Source: ZC4RG30 sp039917615 | GTDB lineage: Bacteria > Pseudomonadota > Gammaproteobacteria > Steroidobacterales > Steroidobacteraceae | Assembly: GCA_039917615.1 (NCBI GenBank) | Contig: JBDSJD010000029.1 | Location: 248,001-312,000 of the forward strand | DNA length: 64,000 nucleotides | Direction: 5' to 3' | Part shown: positions 8,437-16,674 of the stretch, piece after piece | How the letters are laid out: each line of letters begins with the position of its first letter | Position numbering within the stretch: the stretch's first letter is position 1 | Translations under genes and position numbers: made by a program | The notes under the pieces: generated by a model | Database searches by the model: none | What the model saw: the letters and a program-made list of their open reading frames with translations, nothing else | Told to the model about the DNA's origin: nothing

Positions 8437-9606
8437 TCAGGTCGCAGCGGGTTGGATCTCGCGATACACAGCTTCGAGCTGTTCCACGTAGTTGTCCCAG
8501 CCGTGCTTCTCGTGCGCAATCTCACAGGCCTTGCGACCAAGTTGAATCCTGAATTCAGGATTCACGGCCAGTTCCCTGATTGCATTCGCGAGGCCTTCGG
8601 GAGATCGACCCGGAACGATCAGCCCGTTTTGCCTGTCGGTTATCACACCTTCGGCGCCCGCCATTGGCGTGGTGACTACCGCGCAGCCGCTGGCCATCGC
8701 CTCGAGAATCACAACTGCAAAACCCTCTTCCAGCGTGGGAAGGACGAAGACCGACGCAGCTTGCAGTTCGCGGATCACCCCTTGCCGATCCAGCGCGCCG
8801 ACGAATTCAATGCCCTCGGGCGCCGCGTCGACCAATCCACGCATGTTCGCTGGAATCTGCCCGATGATTCGAAGTTGCGCCTGGTCTCTGGTAAACCCCA
8901 GTTGCTGCCAGGCCTTGGTCAGATAGTGAATGCCCTTTCGTGGAGTGACCTGCGCAACACAAACCACACGCAGCACGTCCTTGGTCCGATGTTCCCAGTC
9001 AGATGGAGGCTTGAAGCCCGATGTATCCACACCAAATGGAATGCAGCGTATTCGCTCGGCCGGAAAGCCGTATTCAAGGTAACTCTTCCGGACGTTGATG
9101 GAAGGCACAAGGAGCCAGTCGCAGGAAGCTATTTCACGCTCCAGGCGCTGCCATTGCAATGGCATCCTGGATTTCGGCTTGATGCCGCAGGCCTCGTCCT
9201 CCTGATTCAGGACGGCAAACAGGTTTCGAGGGTGAGTGTTTACAGCCTCGCCGAGGATGACCGAGCCCTGGGCTTTTGCCTTTTGTAGAAGCCTGCGCGA
9301 TGTTCCATGGAGCATGGCATGGGTAATTGCCGATGGCTCCAGGTTCGCGGCAGCCCTGATATCCCAATAGTCATGCAGCAGGGGCAGGACATCGTCCGTA
9401 AAGCTTTCCAGGGTGCTCTTCAATGCGAAATACGTCAGGTATTCCTTCGCCCACAGGTTCTTTGCCCAGGATTTCCCCGAAAAAGTGCGCAGGCGATGCG
9501 AGAACAGGAAGCGCTTGAGAATGCCGTCGTCAGCCAGTTGCTGAACATAGTTCTTGTAATGGAATAGTCCGCAGCATGCGATCGTGGTGAGCGGACTAGT
9601 TGTCAT
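8437..9606 (-). CDS. Glycosyltransferase family 4 (GT-B)
   Basis: Retaining GT-B glycosyltransferase, 389 residues from ATG 9606. This start is chosen because GAGCAGG lies just upstream and the frame before it shows no conserved sequence. The C-terminal donor domain is clear: LRVVCVAQVTPRKGIHYL, then QLRIIGQIP, GIEFVGALDRQGVI, and the catalytic/nucleotide site LPTLEEGFAVVILEAMASG with the E-x7-E pattern. A loop TTPMAGAEGVITDRQNG follows. The N-terminal acceptor domain begins TTIACCGLFHYKNYV. It is transcribed opposite to the epsE run, downstream of the GH16-like lipoprotein gene and upstream of the DIN-type glycosyltransferase gene, with a 165-base gap to the latter. Confidence 0.87.
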   Translation of the reverse strand: MTTSPLTTIACCGLFHYKNYVQQLADDGILKRFLFSHRLRTFSGKSWAKNLWAKEYLTYFALKSTLESFTDDVLPLLHDYWDIRAAANLEPSAITHAMLHGTSRRLLQKAKAQGSVILGEAVNTHPRNLFAVLNQEDEACGIKPKSRMPLQWQRLEREIASCDWLLVPSINVRKSYLEYGFPAERIRCIPFGVDTSGFKPPSDWEHRTKDVLRVVCVAQVTPRKGIHYLTKAWQQLGFTRDQAQLRIIGQIPANMRGLVDAAPEGIEFVGALDRQGVIRELQAASVFVLPTLEEGFAVVILEAMASGCAVVTTPMAGAEGVITDRQNGLIVPGRSPEGLANAIRELAVNPEFRIQLGRKACEIAHEKHGWDNYVEQLEAVYREIQPAAT

Positions 9607-9701
9607 AAAACCTGCTCGGGCATGAGCGGCATGATAAGCCATTTGTTGCGGCGCTGATCCGGCAGATGTGTGCGCCACGCCACAAGGCACACCGGCAGGC
9701 A

Positions 9702-9725
9702 GCCCGTCACTCGCATGCGACGGGC
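9702..9725 (-). terminator. Hairpin after the GH16-like gene, possible terminator
   Basis: A perfect 7-bp inverted repeat (GCCCGTC 9702-9708, GACGGGC 9719-9725) with a 10-base loop begins 15 bases past the stop of the GH16-like gene in its transcription direction. No T-run follows, so intrinsic termination is only a possibility. The remaining bases 9607-9739 contain no gene. Confidence 0.35.
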
Positions 9726-9739
9726 CTTCGCTTGCACCT

Positions 9740-10981
9740 TCAGTTGACCAGATTGCTGGCGCCCGATGCCTGCCACACCTGCGCAGAATGGACAGTCGCT
9801 TGCTGCTGCACGTCGCCGCCCAGGATCAACATCATGTGCTTCCAATCCATGCCCGACATCGCGGTTGAACCATTCACCGGCGGCGGAGCGGGATAGGTGG
9901 CCGGGTTCAGGAAGTCGTAGTAGTTCCAATAAAAGGTCTTGCCGGTCTGTGTGCCGTCGAAGTAGAACTTCAAGTAGCCCTGCGTCATTGTCGTATTGCC
10001 GCTGCCAGTTGCCGGCACCCAAAGCAGTCCGTACCGGTGTGGCTTCGAGAAATCTGTTCTGGCTGGCGCAATCACGCAGCCCGTGCAGCCGCCTATTTCT
10101 GTGTGAGGATTCCCGGTTGCCGTAGGCCCGGGGCCGGCGGAATACCAGTTGCCGATGCCGTTTTGATAGGCAGTGGGGTTTCGCGGACTTGCGGCATCGA
10201 ACTCCATGACATCGATTTCGAAGAAGTCGGTGTAGGTGATCCACGTCGGGCTGCTTTGCTTTCCCGGACTTGGCGGCACATTCCCTACGTTTTTGTTGAT
10301 GGCGCTGGCCCACAGCTGGCCCTTGTATGCCGCGACTTCATAGGCTGAGTATTTCTTTTTCGGATTCCATGCCGGCTCTGTGCCGGGCCAGTTGATCGGA
10401 TACGGTCCCTGGCTTGTGTGTTCGACATCCAGCATGAAGAAGGACACACCGCAGTTCGGATAGCTGTAAACGTCCGCGCCGGTGATCGACATCGTGACTT
10501 CAAAGTAACCCCCGCCGCCAAACGCGATCCCGTCCCAGGCCAGCGTATTCTGCTTGTGAGCCGCCGTCGCAATGGAGGCGCCGCAATTGGAGCCCTTCTG
10601 CAAGGAAATGGTGCCGTCGGCGTTCTGTTTGTATCGGTCGGCAGGAGTCGAGTTGCCGTAGAAGTTCCACGGTTGCCAGGTTCCCGATGTGGTACCCAGC
10701 GTCGTCGAGTTGAAAGTCTGCACTGTGTAGCCTACCGACGCCGCCACGGCAGGAGCTCTGCCAGAGGAAGACCCACCGGCGCCCTTGACCGACGCGCTAT
10801 CGACAGCGGGAGCGTTCGAAGAAGATACCGGATCTTTTGGACCGCACGCCTGGAGAGCCAGGTACGCGCCGGCGAGCACCACCCGGAAACACTGATTCAG
10901 CAGACGTATCGGAATCTCCTTTCCAGAAATGCAGAACGCGAGAATTTTCAACCCGCCCTCGCATCCACAAATTCTATGCAC
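9740..10981 (-). CDS. Putative GH16-like (concanavalin A-fold) lipoprotein, possible exopolysaccharide depolymerase
   Basis: Exported protein with a family 16 glycoside hydrolase-like active-site pattern: TDFFEIDVMEFD at about residues 251-262. E255, D257 and E260 match the E-[IL]-D-x-x-E motif, in which the first Glu is the nucleophile and the last the acid/base. Aromatic-rich flanks (TYTDFFEID, HRYGLLWVP, YLKFYFDG) fit a beta-jelly-roll fold. The N-terminus has a hydrophobic stretch ending LALQAC (Cys46), which looks like a lipoprotein signal. A Ser/Gly/Ala linker to about 82 follows. The start is uncertain: ATG 10981 gives 413 residues with an overlong leader, whereas a strong AGGAG at 10916-10920 faces a non-canonical ATA at 10909. 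Alternatives are a non-catalytic polysaccharide-binding lectin-like lipoprotein. Confidence 0.68.
   Translation of the reverse strand: MHRICGCEGGLKILAFCISGKEIPIRLLNQCFRVVLAGAYLALQACGPKDPVSSSNAPAVDSASVKGAGGSSSGRAPAVAASVGYTVQTFNSTTLGTTSGTWQPWNFYGNSTPADRYKQNADGTISLQKGSNCGASIATAAHKQNTLAWDGIAFGGGGYFEVTMSITGADVYSYPNCGVSFFMLDVEHTSQGPYPINWPGTEPAWNPKKKYSAYEVAAYKGQLWASAINKNVGNVPPSPGKQSSPTWITYTDFFEIDVMEFDAASPRNPTAYQNGIGNWYSAGPGPTATGNPHTEIGGCTGCVIAPARTDFSKPHRYGLLWVPATGSGNTTMTQGYLKFYFDGTQTGKTFYWNYYDFLNPATYPAPPPVNGSTAMSGMDWKHMMLILGGDVQQQATVHSAQVWQASGASNLVN
10907..10920 (-). promoter_or_regulatory. Strong Shine-Dalgarno facing ATA, possible true start of the GH16-like gene
   Basis: AGGAG (10920-10916) is followed after six bases by ATA (10909-10907), in frame with the lipoprotein signal (I-R-L-L-N-Q-C-F-R). 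Starting here would give a signal peptide of normal length. ATA is a poor start codon, so either the upstream ATG is used or the base is a variant or error. Confidence 0.35.
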
Positions 10982-11221
10982 CCAACCGAATCGTGAAACA
11001 ATACCGGATATCGCGCGCGTGGATATATTATGTTTTCGATGCAGATATCACGATCCGACAAACATATAGCCGTGCAACTCATGGATCAAACCTGCAATGC
11101 CCGCTGCGGCATCAGGGATGCTGGCTTGCAGTCGAGTTGATCGAACGCAACAGCCTGCTTTCGTTATCGTCAAGGGTTCGTTACCGGGCAGCCCGGCTTT
11201 GGGTCCAGGAGTTCATCGTCC

Positions 11222-12364
11222 ATGAGCGTCAGCGTCTACCACAAGAGCCTCTGGCCCAAATACAAGGGCGCGATATTTTCGCAGCTCCATCAACTGAGCA
11301 AGCAATCCGGGGTCGATATCTCCTTTGCCCACGTTGCAGAAACGGACGAGATGCGCGCGTCCCTGGGTGGCGTCGATCTCTCGTACCACAAGTACCCATT
11401 CCGGGTGCTGATTCCCGGCAGTTACGAGAGTTCGAGCATGCTGCGCAGGGTTACCGCGCTGACGCGGGACTTGCTGAAAAATCCGGCCCAGCTAGTCGTG
11501 CTGCCAGGTTACGACCGGATTGAAAACTTCGTGATGCTCTTTTTATGCGTCGTGCTTGGGCGCAAGCGGGTTGTTTTCTGCGATTCAACGATAAACGACA
11601 ACCCGCAGGTCCTGCTAAAAAGCCTGGCCAAACGATTTTTCTTCTTCTGGTGCAATGGCTTTATCGGCTATGGCCAGCGCAGCAAGGAATACCTCGTGTC
11701 ACTGGGCGCAAACGCCGCTGACGTCATCATTCCCTGCGCGGCAGCGGCGCTGCCTCATGAATATGACGCCGCTGTGGTGCTGTCCCACTACGGCCAGCAT
11801 CTTTCTGGAGACTCCGCTATCCCGAGGTTCCTGTTCGTGGGCCGCCTGGCGCAGGAAAAAGGGTTGCTGGACTTGCTGGATGCGTTTAACCAGGTGCGCA
11901 AGACGATGCCCACCGCGTGTCTGGATCTGGTCGGCGAAGGGCCGATGAGAACTGCCCTGGCGAATCGAATCTCCGAGCTTGGTCTGGCGGATTCAGTCGT
12001 CCTTCACGGCACACTGAACCTGCGCGACATCGTGCCCATGTACTACCAGAGCCTGGCCCTGGTGCTGCCCAGTCTTCGCGAGCCCTGGGGACTCGTGGCC
12101 AATGAATCGCTGAGCTTCGGGTGTCCCATCGTGGTCAGCAGTCACTGCGGCTGTGCGCCGGAACTGGTCGCCGAAGGTGCGACCGGATATACCTTTCCTA
12201 CCGGAGACATCCAGGCCCTGGGTGCTGCAATGCTCGCCGTGAGAGAGCTGTCCGCCGATCGAGTCGCCACAGCCAGGAAATGCCTGCAGCTGGTGGCCGC
12301 GTACTCACCCGAGCGCGCCGCGTCGCGAATGCTGGAGGGCTTCAACCAGTTCCTGGCGGCTTGA
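11222..12364 (+). CDS. Glycosyltransferase family 4 (GT-B)
   Basis: GT-B glycosyltransferase of 380 residues starting at ATG 11222 (MSVSVYHKSLWPKYKGA). The donor domain shows PRFLFVGRLAQEKGLLDLL at about 197, then LDLVGEGPMRTAL, VVLHGTLNLRDI, and LVLPSLREPWGLVANESLSFG with the family E-x7-E. SSHCGCAPELVAEGATG closes it. This is the pattern of a retaining family 4 enzyme. It is the only plus-strand gene in this part of the locus. It lies 240 bases from the divergent GH16-like gene, an AT-richer gap that must hold the promoters but shows no gene. Its last 23 bases overlap the convergent polymerase gene, tail to tail. Confidence 0.86.
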   Translation: MSVSVYHKSLWPKYKGAIFSQLHQLSKQSGVDISFAHVAETDEMRASLGGVDLSYHKYPFRVLIPGSYESSSMLRRVTALTRDLLKNPAQLVVLPGYDRIENFVMLFLCVVLGRKRVVFCDSTINDNPQVLLKSLAKRFFFFWCNGFIGYGQRSKEYLVSLGANAADVIIPCAAAALPHEYDAAVVLSHYGQHLSGDSAIPRFLFVGRLAQEKGLLDLLDAFNQVRKTMPTACLDLVGEGPMRTALANRISELGLADSVVLHGTLNLRDIVPMYYQSLALVLPSLREPWGLVANESLSFGCPIVVSSHCGCAPELVAEGATGYTFPTGDIQALGAAMLAVRELSADRVATARKCLQLVAAYSPERAASRMLEGFNQFLAA

Positions 12365-13802
12365 TAATGACTTGCCGGTTCTTGTGCGCGAGGAACTTTG
12401 GCGCTGGCTTAGGCGCTTGGATCACTTCTCGACCCCAATAGAGCATGCCTGTGCCTATGCCGTACCAAAGGCAGGTGGCGCGGTCACCCAGCGTGCCCGC
12501 CCAGAATCCGAACGCAACTATCCCTATCACGATGATCGCGCCCCACGCACCAATGTGCTCGTTGATTCCCGTGGTCCCTGGCGCAATGAGCTGAATTCTC
12601 CTCAGCAGGGCAATGGCCTGCAGGCCATTGAGGAACTGGATGATCAAAAGCCCAGCCCCGCCAATGACGCCGGCTATGAACAGGATGCTCCAATAGGCTT
12701 GGTGCCCGTATCCACTGCCGTGAATGTACACCGCCTCCCGTCCGACAATCGACGCGGCGCGTTGCGCGTCTGGTCCGCTGAGCGATGTGACCGCAGCCAT
12801 CCCATTGCCAACCAGCATGCTGCGGGTTGAAGCCTCGAACCGCTCCTTCATGAAGTGCGACTCCGCAGTGCGCGTCAGTGAAGTGGGGTCGAACCCGACC
12901 CTGGACGACACTGTCATGCGGTCCACCCAGCGACCAATCAAACCAGTTCCCGCGCCGATATCCACAGCCGCGACAACGATTGCGAGCAGAGCAAACAACG
13001 ACGATCCTTTGATCGCAGACTGCCTGAAGACCGCACTCGGCAGCGCCATGAACACCGCTGCGATCTGCGCGGCCAGCACCACGAAAAGGGTGCGCGTCAC
13101 GGACATCAGGGTGACCATCAGATTGAAGATCAGCGCCAGGATGTCCATCTTCGTCAGCCGTTGAATCAGCGCTACCGCTGCAATTCCCAATGACGGAATG
13201 ACCGCGCCGGAAAGCACCTCGAACCTTGATTTCGTCAAATCCAGGCTGCCGCGGGTCATGATCAGAACCGCGATATGGATGACGGCAAACGCCAGGCACG
13301 CCCGCCGCGCGAAATTCAGGAACGACGGCAAGTCATCGCCGCTCGCCCGCAGCGTGATGTACGTCATCAGGCTCGCACTGACGTACATGAATGGAGGAAT
13401 GACGTTGACCAGGATTTCGTACGGCACCTGGCCCTCGGTCAATCCAACGACGGAGCCACCAATCACGAATGCTGCCGTTGCCAATATCAGCGCCCAGAGG
13501 GAGCCGAGTCGTATGCCCCGGTCTTCCGCGGCCAGGGTAATACGCAGATATGAAAGCAGATACGCCCCAAGCATCACGGCCTGAAAGGCTGCGGCCTTGC
13601 CGCTGGCTGCGGCCTTGAAGTCGAACGCCCAGACGAACACTCCAATGCCGAACAGGGACACCAGTGATTTCTTTTCAATGCTGCGGCCCCCCGGTTTCCA
13701 TTTTCCCGGTTTAGGGACCGGCTTCGCGCCGGGCAAGGACACTTCGGCGGAAGCTGGTCGCAATCCGCTGCCTGGTCGTGCTGCTATGGAGGGGCGCCGC
13801 AT
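12342..13802 (-). CDS. Wzy-like O-antigen/exopolysaccharide polymerase, multipass membrane protein
   Basis: Integral membrane protein of 486 residues, probably the polymerase (Wzy/O-antigen ligase superfamily) that joins repeat units on the periplasmic side. There are about ten hydrophobic helices: for example SLFGIGVFVWAF, LWALILATAAFVIGGSVV, MDILALIFNLMVTLMSV, SLFALLAIVVAAVDIGAG and YWSILFIAGVIGGAGLLI. A large loop between about 300 and 375 contains RTAESHFMKERFEAST and an HGSGYGHQAYW stretch, as expected for the periplasmic loop of polymerases. The N-terminal 40 residues are basic and Pro-rich. Its ATG overlaps the stop of the upstream gene (TAATG at 13800-13804). Sequence similarity in this family is low, so function rests on topology and context. 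Confidence 0.7.
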   Translation of the reverse strand: MRRPSIAARPGSGLRPASAEVSLPGAKPVPKPGKWKPGGRSIEKKSLVSLFGIGVFVWAFDFKAAASGKAAAFQAVMLGAYLLSYLRITLAAEDRGIRLGSLWALILATAAFVIGGSVVGLTEGQVPYEILVNVIPPFMYVSASLMTYITLRASGDDLPSFLNFARRACLAFAVIHIAVLIMTRGSLDLTKSRFEVLSGAVIPSLGIAAVALIQRLTKMDILALIFNLMVTLMSVTRTLFVVLAAQIAAVFMALPSAVFRQSAIKGSSLFALLAIVVAAVDIGAGTGLIGRWVDRMTVSSRVGFDPTSLTRTAESHFMKERFEASTRSMLVGNGMAAVTSLSGPDAQRAASIVGREAVYIHGSGYGHQAYWSILFIAGVIGGAGLLIIQFLNGLQAIALLRRIQLIAPGTTGINEHIGAWGAIIVIGIVAFGFWAGTLGDRATCLWYGIGTGMLYWGREVIQAPKPAPKFLAHKNRQVIIKPPGTG

Positions 13803-14833
13803 TACGCCAGGCTATCTGGCCGCAGACACCCGGCCAGGACCTTCAGGCTGTAGGCGCGCAATTCGTTTATCAGCTTGAGCCGCTGCGCAGGTTCCGGCGC
13901 CGCAGGTTTCCATGCCACGAGTCTTTCGGCAGAAACAGCCGCCTCGCCGAACGGCACCGGCAGCGTCGGATGCCCGAGATTTCCGCCAAGCCGTTCAAGA
14001 TACGAGTTATTGCGCACCACCACCGGCACGCCCATCTGAAAGGCGCGTCCAAAAATGCCGGATGCCTGATCATAGTCTGGCGAATAGCAGCTCCAGACCA
14101 CAGCGGCGCAACTGTACATGCTCATCAATTCGTCATTTGAAATACGGCGATTCATCAGCAGGCCACCGTGTTCAACGAACAGCCCGATCCTATGTTCCGA
14201 CTCATGTTCGACGTTGCCGGCCACCACGAAAAGGAATTTCTCACGGATTTCCGCCGAGCAGCACCATAGGTCCGCCAGGTATTCGAACCCCTTGTCCTTG
14301 CTCTGGACTCCCAGCGCGACCAGGATTTTCCTGCCCCGCGCCTTCCCAGCAAGAAGATCACGCAGCGCGGGCAGGGTCGAATTTTCCTTGAACCCGAAAT
14401 GAAGAAGATCCCACATCTGCGGATCGTAGATCCAGGCGGTCGTCACTTCCGCCGAAGAGGGCCAGGCTGCAAACGGGATGAGACCCAGGACATGAACATG
14501 GGGCAGCTTCGAGACGGCCCGAAACAGTTTTCGCTTGATGCGGTACTTGATGGAGGTCTTTGAAAAGCAGGTGTCGGCACGGAAGAAAAGCCCGACGGTA
14601 CGGCGCCCGCGCGCGGACCGCACCAGCGCATGCAGGAAAAAATCAACCAGATGTGAGTCCAGCATGGAAAAGAGAAAAGGGCGGCTGGTATCCACGGCAT
14701 ACCGCGTCTCCTCGATTCTTTCCAGGTGGATATCGAGCGCCTTCATTTCTGCGATCAGCACGCGGTCGTAGTCAATGCGATGGCCATGACTACCCCTGGA
14801 CACGTAGATGACGCTTACCGGTCCGCCATTCAT
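13802..14833 (-). CDS. Putative glycosyltransferase (GT-B-like), translationally coupled to the polymerase
   Basis: Protein of 343 residues, probably a GT-B glycosyltransferase of a divergent family. The N-terminus starts VSVIYVSRGSHGHRIDYDRVLI, a first Rossmann strand and loop. The C-terminal half has GRKILVALGVQSKDKGFEYL, then KFLFVVAGNVEHESEHRI, and DELMSMYSCAAVVWSCYSP. The segment QASGIFGRAFQMGVPVVVRNNSYLER corresponds to the usual nucleotide-sugar region, but the family 4 E-x7-E pattern is absent. The stop overlaps the polymerase start by one base (TAATG). Upstream, 47 bases separate it from the stop of the WcaI-like gene, so the three probably form one minus-strand operon. Sugar specificity unknown. 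Confidence 0.65.
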   Translation of the reverse strand: MNGGPVSVIYVSRGSHGHRIDYDRVLIAEMKALDIHLERIEETRYAVDTSRPFLFSMLDSHLVDFFLHALVRSARGRRTVGLFFRADTCFSKTSIKYRIKRKLFRAVSKLPHVHVLGLIPFAAWPSSAEVTTAWIYDPQMWDLLHFGFKENSTLPALRDLLAGKARGRKILVALGVQSKDKGFEYLADLWCCSAEIREKFLFVVAGNVEHESEHRIGLFVEHGGLLMNRRISNDELMSMYSCAAVVWSCYSPDYDQASGIFGRAFQMGVPVVVRNNSYLERLGGNLGHPTLPVPFGEAAVSAERLVAWKPAAPEPAQRLKLINELRAYSLKVLAGCLRPDSLA

Positions 14834-14880
14834 CGGTAGTCAGCCACGAGTCGCCCCAACCATCAAGCTGCAGGCGCGGG

Positions 14881-16158
14881 TCAGGGCGCTCCGCTAACCG
14901 CCGCACCCTTCGTGGCCAGCATCGGTGCCGCAGCACCGCTATTGCCAAATGCCCTTTGCAACACGGCTTCGCGTTCGAGATTGGCCTCGGCCCATGCACG
15001 GCCGCAACGCCCCATCGCAACTCGCAGGGTCGGGTTGTCGGCCAGTTGCAGCACCGCTGTAGTCAGGGCCTCGACATCGTCCGGCGTAACCACCAGGCCG
15101 CATTGCGAGACGACCTGATGCAGCTCAGTGCCCGCTCGACACGTCGCGATGACCGGGCGGCCGCTGGCCGTCATCCCGCTGAGCTTGGATGGCAGCACCA
15201 GGTCTTCCGCGCAAGCGCTCTGTGGCAGCAAGTGGATATCGGCCGTACACAGCAACTCGCCCAGATGCTCGCTCGGCTGCAACGGCAGCACGCGGAAGTT
15301 GGGCAGATCGGCCGTTGCTGCGAGGAGCTGCGGCTTCATGACGCCTTCCCCGCAAATGAGGAAACAGATGTCACTGCGATGAGCGAGCTGCCGGGCAACG
15401 GTGGGGATAGCCAGCAAGCCCTGCTTTGCTCCCAAGGTGCCGGAGAACAGCAACACCGTTGCCTCCTCCGGGATGCCGAGCTCGTGCCGGTACCGGCTGG
15501 CGGCGCGTGGTTTGCCATCGCTGTCGAATGGCGAGATGTGCCGGGTATCCACCCAATTCGGAAACAGCCAGGTCCGGTCGCGCCTCACCCCTTTCGCCTG
15601 CAGCTTTTCCACCATCCGCTGCGAGATCGTCGACACGCGGTCGAAGCGCTTCAGCATCAGGCTTTCAAGGCGGCTGATGACGCGCCGCAGCAGCGGGTTC
15701 TTCACCACGCCCATCGTGAAAGCAATGTCGATCTCGAAATCCTGCAGGTGCAGCCACGCCTTCGCCCCGCTTAGCCGCGCCGTCAGCCACCCGGCGGGTG
15801 CGCAGAGGAATGCCGGCGCTACGGTCAGCACGACGTCGGGCCTCCACCAGACCTGCAGCAAGGCAAGCGGCAACGAGGTAAGCGCGAACGACAGCAGATA
15901 GAGAATCCGGGTCAGGCCCCCAGGAGTCCGCGGCACCCACAGTGGCGCCCTCCAGACGCTCACGCCCTGCCACTGGTTGCGCTGATAGGGTGGCCAGCGG
16001 AATTCGCGGGCGACCTGCCAGTTGGGGTAATGCGGCGGTGCGGTGACGACGCGTACTTCGTGGCCCTGCGTAACCAGCCACGCAGCCATTTCGCCCGAAT
16101 ACTTGCCGATGCCAGTGGGCTCTGGCGCAAAATTCGCACTGTAGATGAGGATCTTCAC
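14881..16158 (-). CDS. wcaI: WcaI-family glycosyltransferase
   Basis: Glycosyltransferase of the colanic-acid WcaI type, 425 residues, GT-B fold. The start is GTG 16158 (MKILIYSANFAPEPTGIGKYSGEMAAWL). The N-terminal EPTGIGKYSGEMA loop and the conserved TAPPHYPNWQV are characteristic. They are followed by GGLTRILYLLSFALTSL (membrane-associated helix) and AWLHLQDFEIDIAFTMG. The donor domain carries LLFSGTLGAKQGL, CFLICGEGVMKP, and DIHLLPQSACAEDLVLPSKL, then ASGRPVIATCRAGTEL. It is the first gene of a minus-strand group with the GT-B-like and polymerase genes. Colanic-acid WcaI adds fucose; the sugar used here is not known. Confidence 0.88.
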   Translation of the reverse strand: MKILIYSANFAPEPTGIGKYSGEMAAWLVTQGHEVRVVTAPPHYPNWQVAREFRWPPYQRNQWQGVSVWRAPLWVPRTPGGLTRILYLLSFALTSLPLALLQVWWRPDVVLTVAPAFLCAPAGWLTARLSGAKAWLHLQDFEIDIAFTMGVVKNPLLRRVISRLESLMLKRFDRVSTISQRMVEKLQAKGVRRDRTWLFPNWVDTRHISPFDSDGKPRAASRYRHELGIPEEATVLLFSGTLGAKQGLLAIPTVARQLAHRSDICFLICGEGVMKPQLLAATADLPNFRVLPLQPSEHLGELLCTADIHLLPQSACAEDLVLPSKLSGMTASGRPVIATCRAGTELHQVVSQCGLVVTPDDVEALTTAVLQLADNPTLRVAMGRCGRAWAEANLEREAVLQRAFGNSGAAAPMLATKGAAVSGAP

Positions 16159-16368
16159 CAGCCGATTTTAGGCCCAAAACGAATGAGAAGTGGGTCTCAC
16201 GAACATATTTGCCTCGCCTTTCCAACGGGCTTATGTAATTTGATTGCTGGAGTGTGACGCAGCGCACGGAAATAAAACAGGAAAATTGTCATGCGCCCGA
16301 TTTTGGGTGCGATGGCGTCTGGAAGCCTATCCGCCGCAAACGTCTACCTCGCGGAGCGGATCCTGCAG

Positions 16369-16581
16369 CTAGGCGTTCGCCAGGAGCTGGGGTCGCAGGC
16401 CCCGAACGAACAGGCGGGCGCTTTGCAGACGCTGGTCATAGCGGAGGTCATTGCTGACGCGTTCCTCCGGGGGCAGCAGATCCGGACAATGCATGCCAAG
16501 CACGCGGCGATAGTAATAATCCGCCAAACCACGGGCCAGACGGTCCGTCCGTACACAATCGCGAATTATGAGCTCGTTCAT
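16369..16581 (-). CDS. Small hypothetical protein (70 residues)
   Basis: Small open frame from ATG 16581 (MNELIIRDCVRTDRLARGLA), with GGAG seven bases upstream that decides this start over an in-frame ATG 24 bases earlier. The protein is basic and includes LADYYYRRVLGMHCPDLLPP. No signal peptide or membrane helix is seen, and no family is recognised. It follows the FAD monooxygenase gene by 93 bases on the same strand. If it is not real, 16159-16674 is a 516-base stretch without a gene. The remaining gap 16159-16368 holds nothing recognisable beyond being upstream of the WcaI-like gene. Confidence 0.5.
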   Translation of the reverse strand: MNELIIRDCVRTDRLARGLADYYYRRVLGMHCPDLLPPEERVSNDLRYDQRLQSARLFVRGLRPQLLANA

Positions 16582-16674
16582 ATGCGGCACTCCGTCGATT
16601 TCCACCCGGGAATTTTCCGGCTCGCCCGCTGGCGCGACCAGTGGCGCGTCTCCAAACTCGCTGTCGGCTTCTTC

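Noticed and set aside
16240..16280. Possible CRP-like site (TGTGA followed by GCACG) upstream of the WcaI-like gene
   Set aside because: The second half-site matches poorly and no regulator is nearby.
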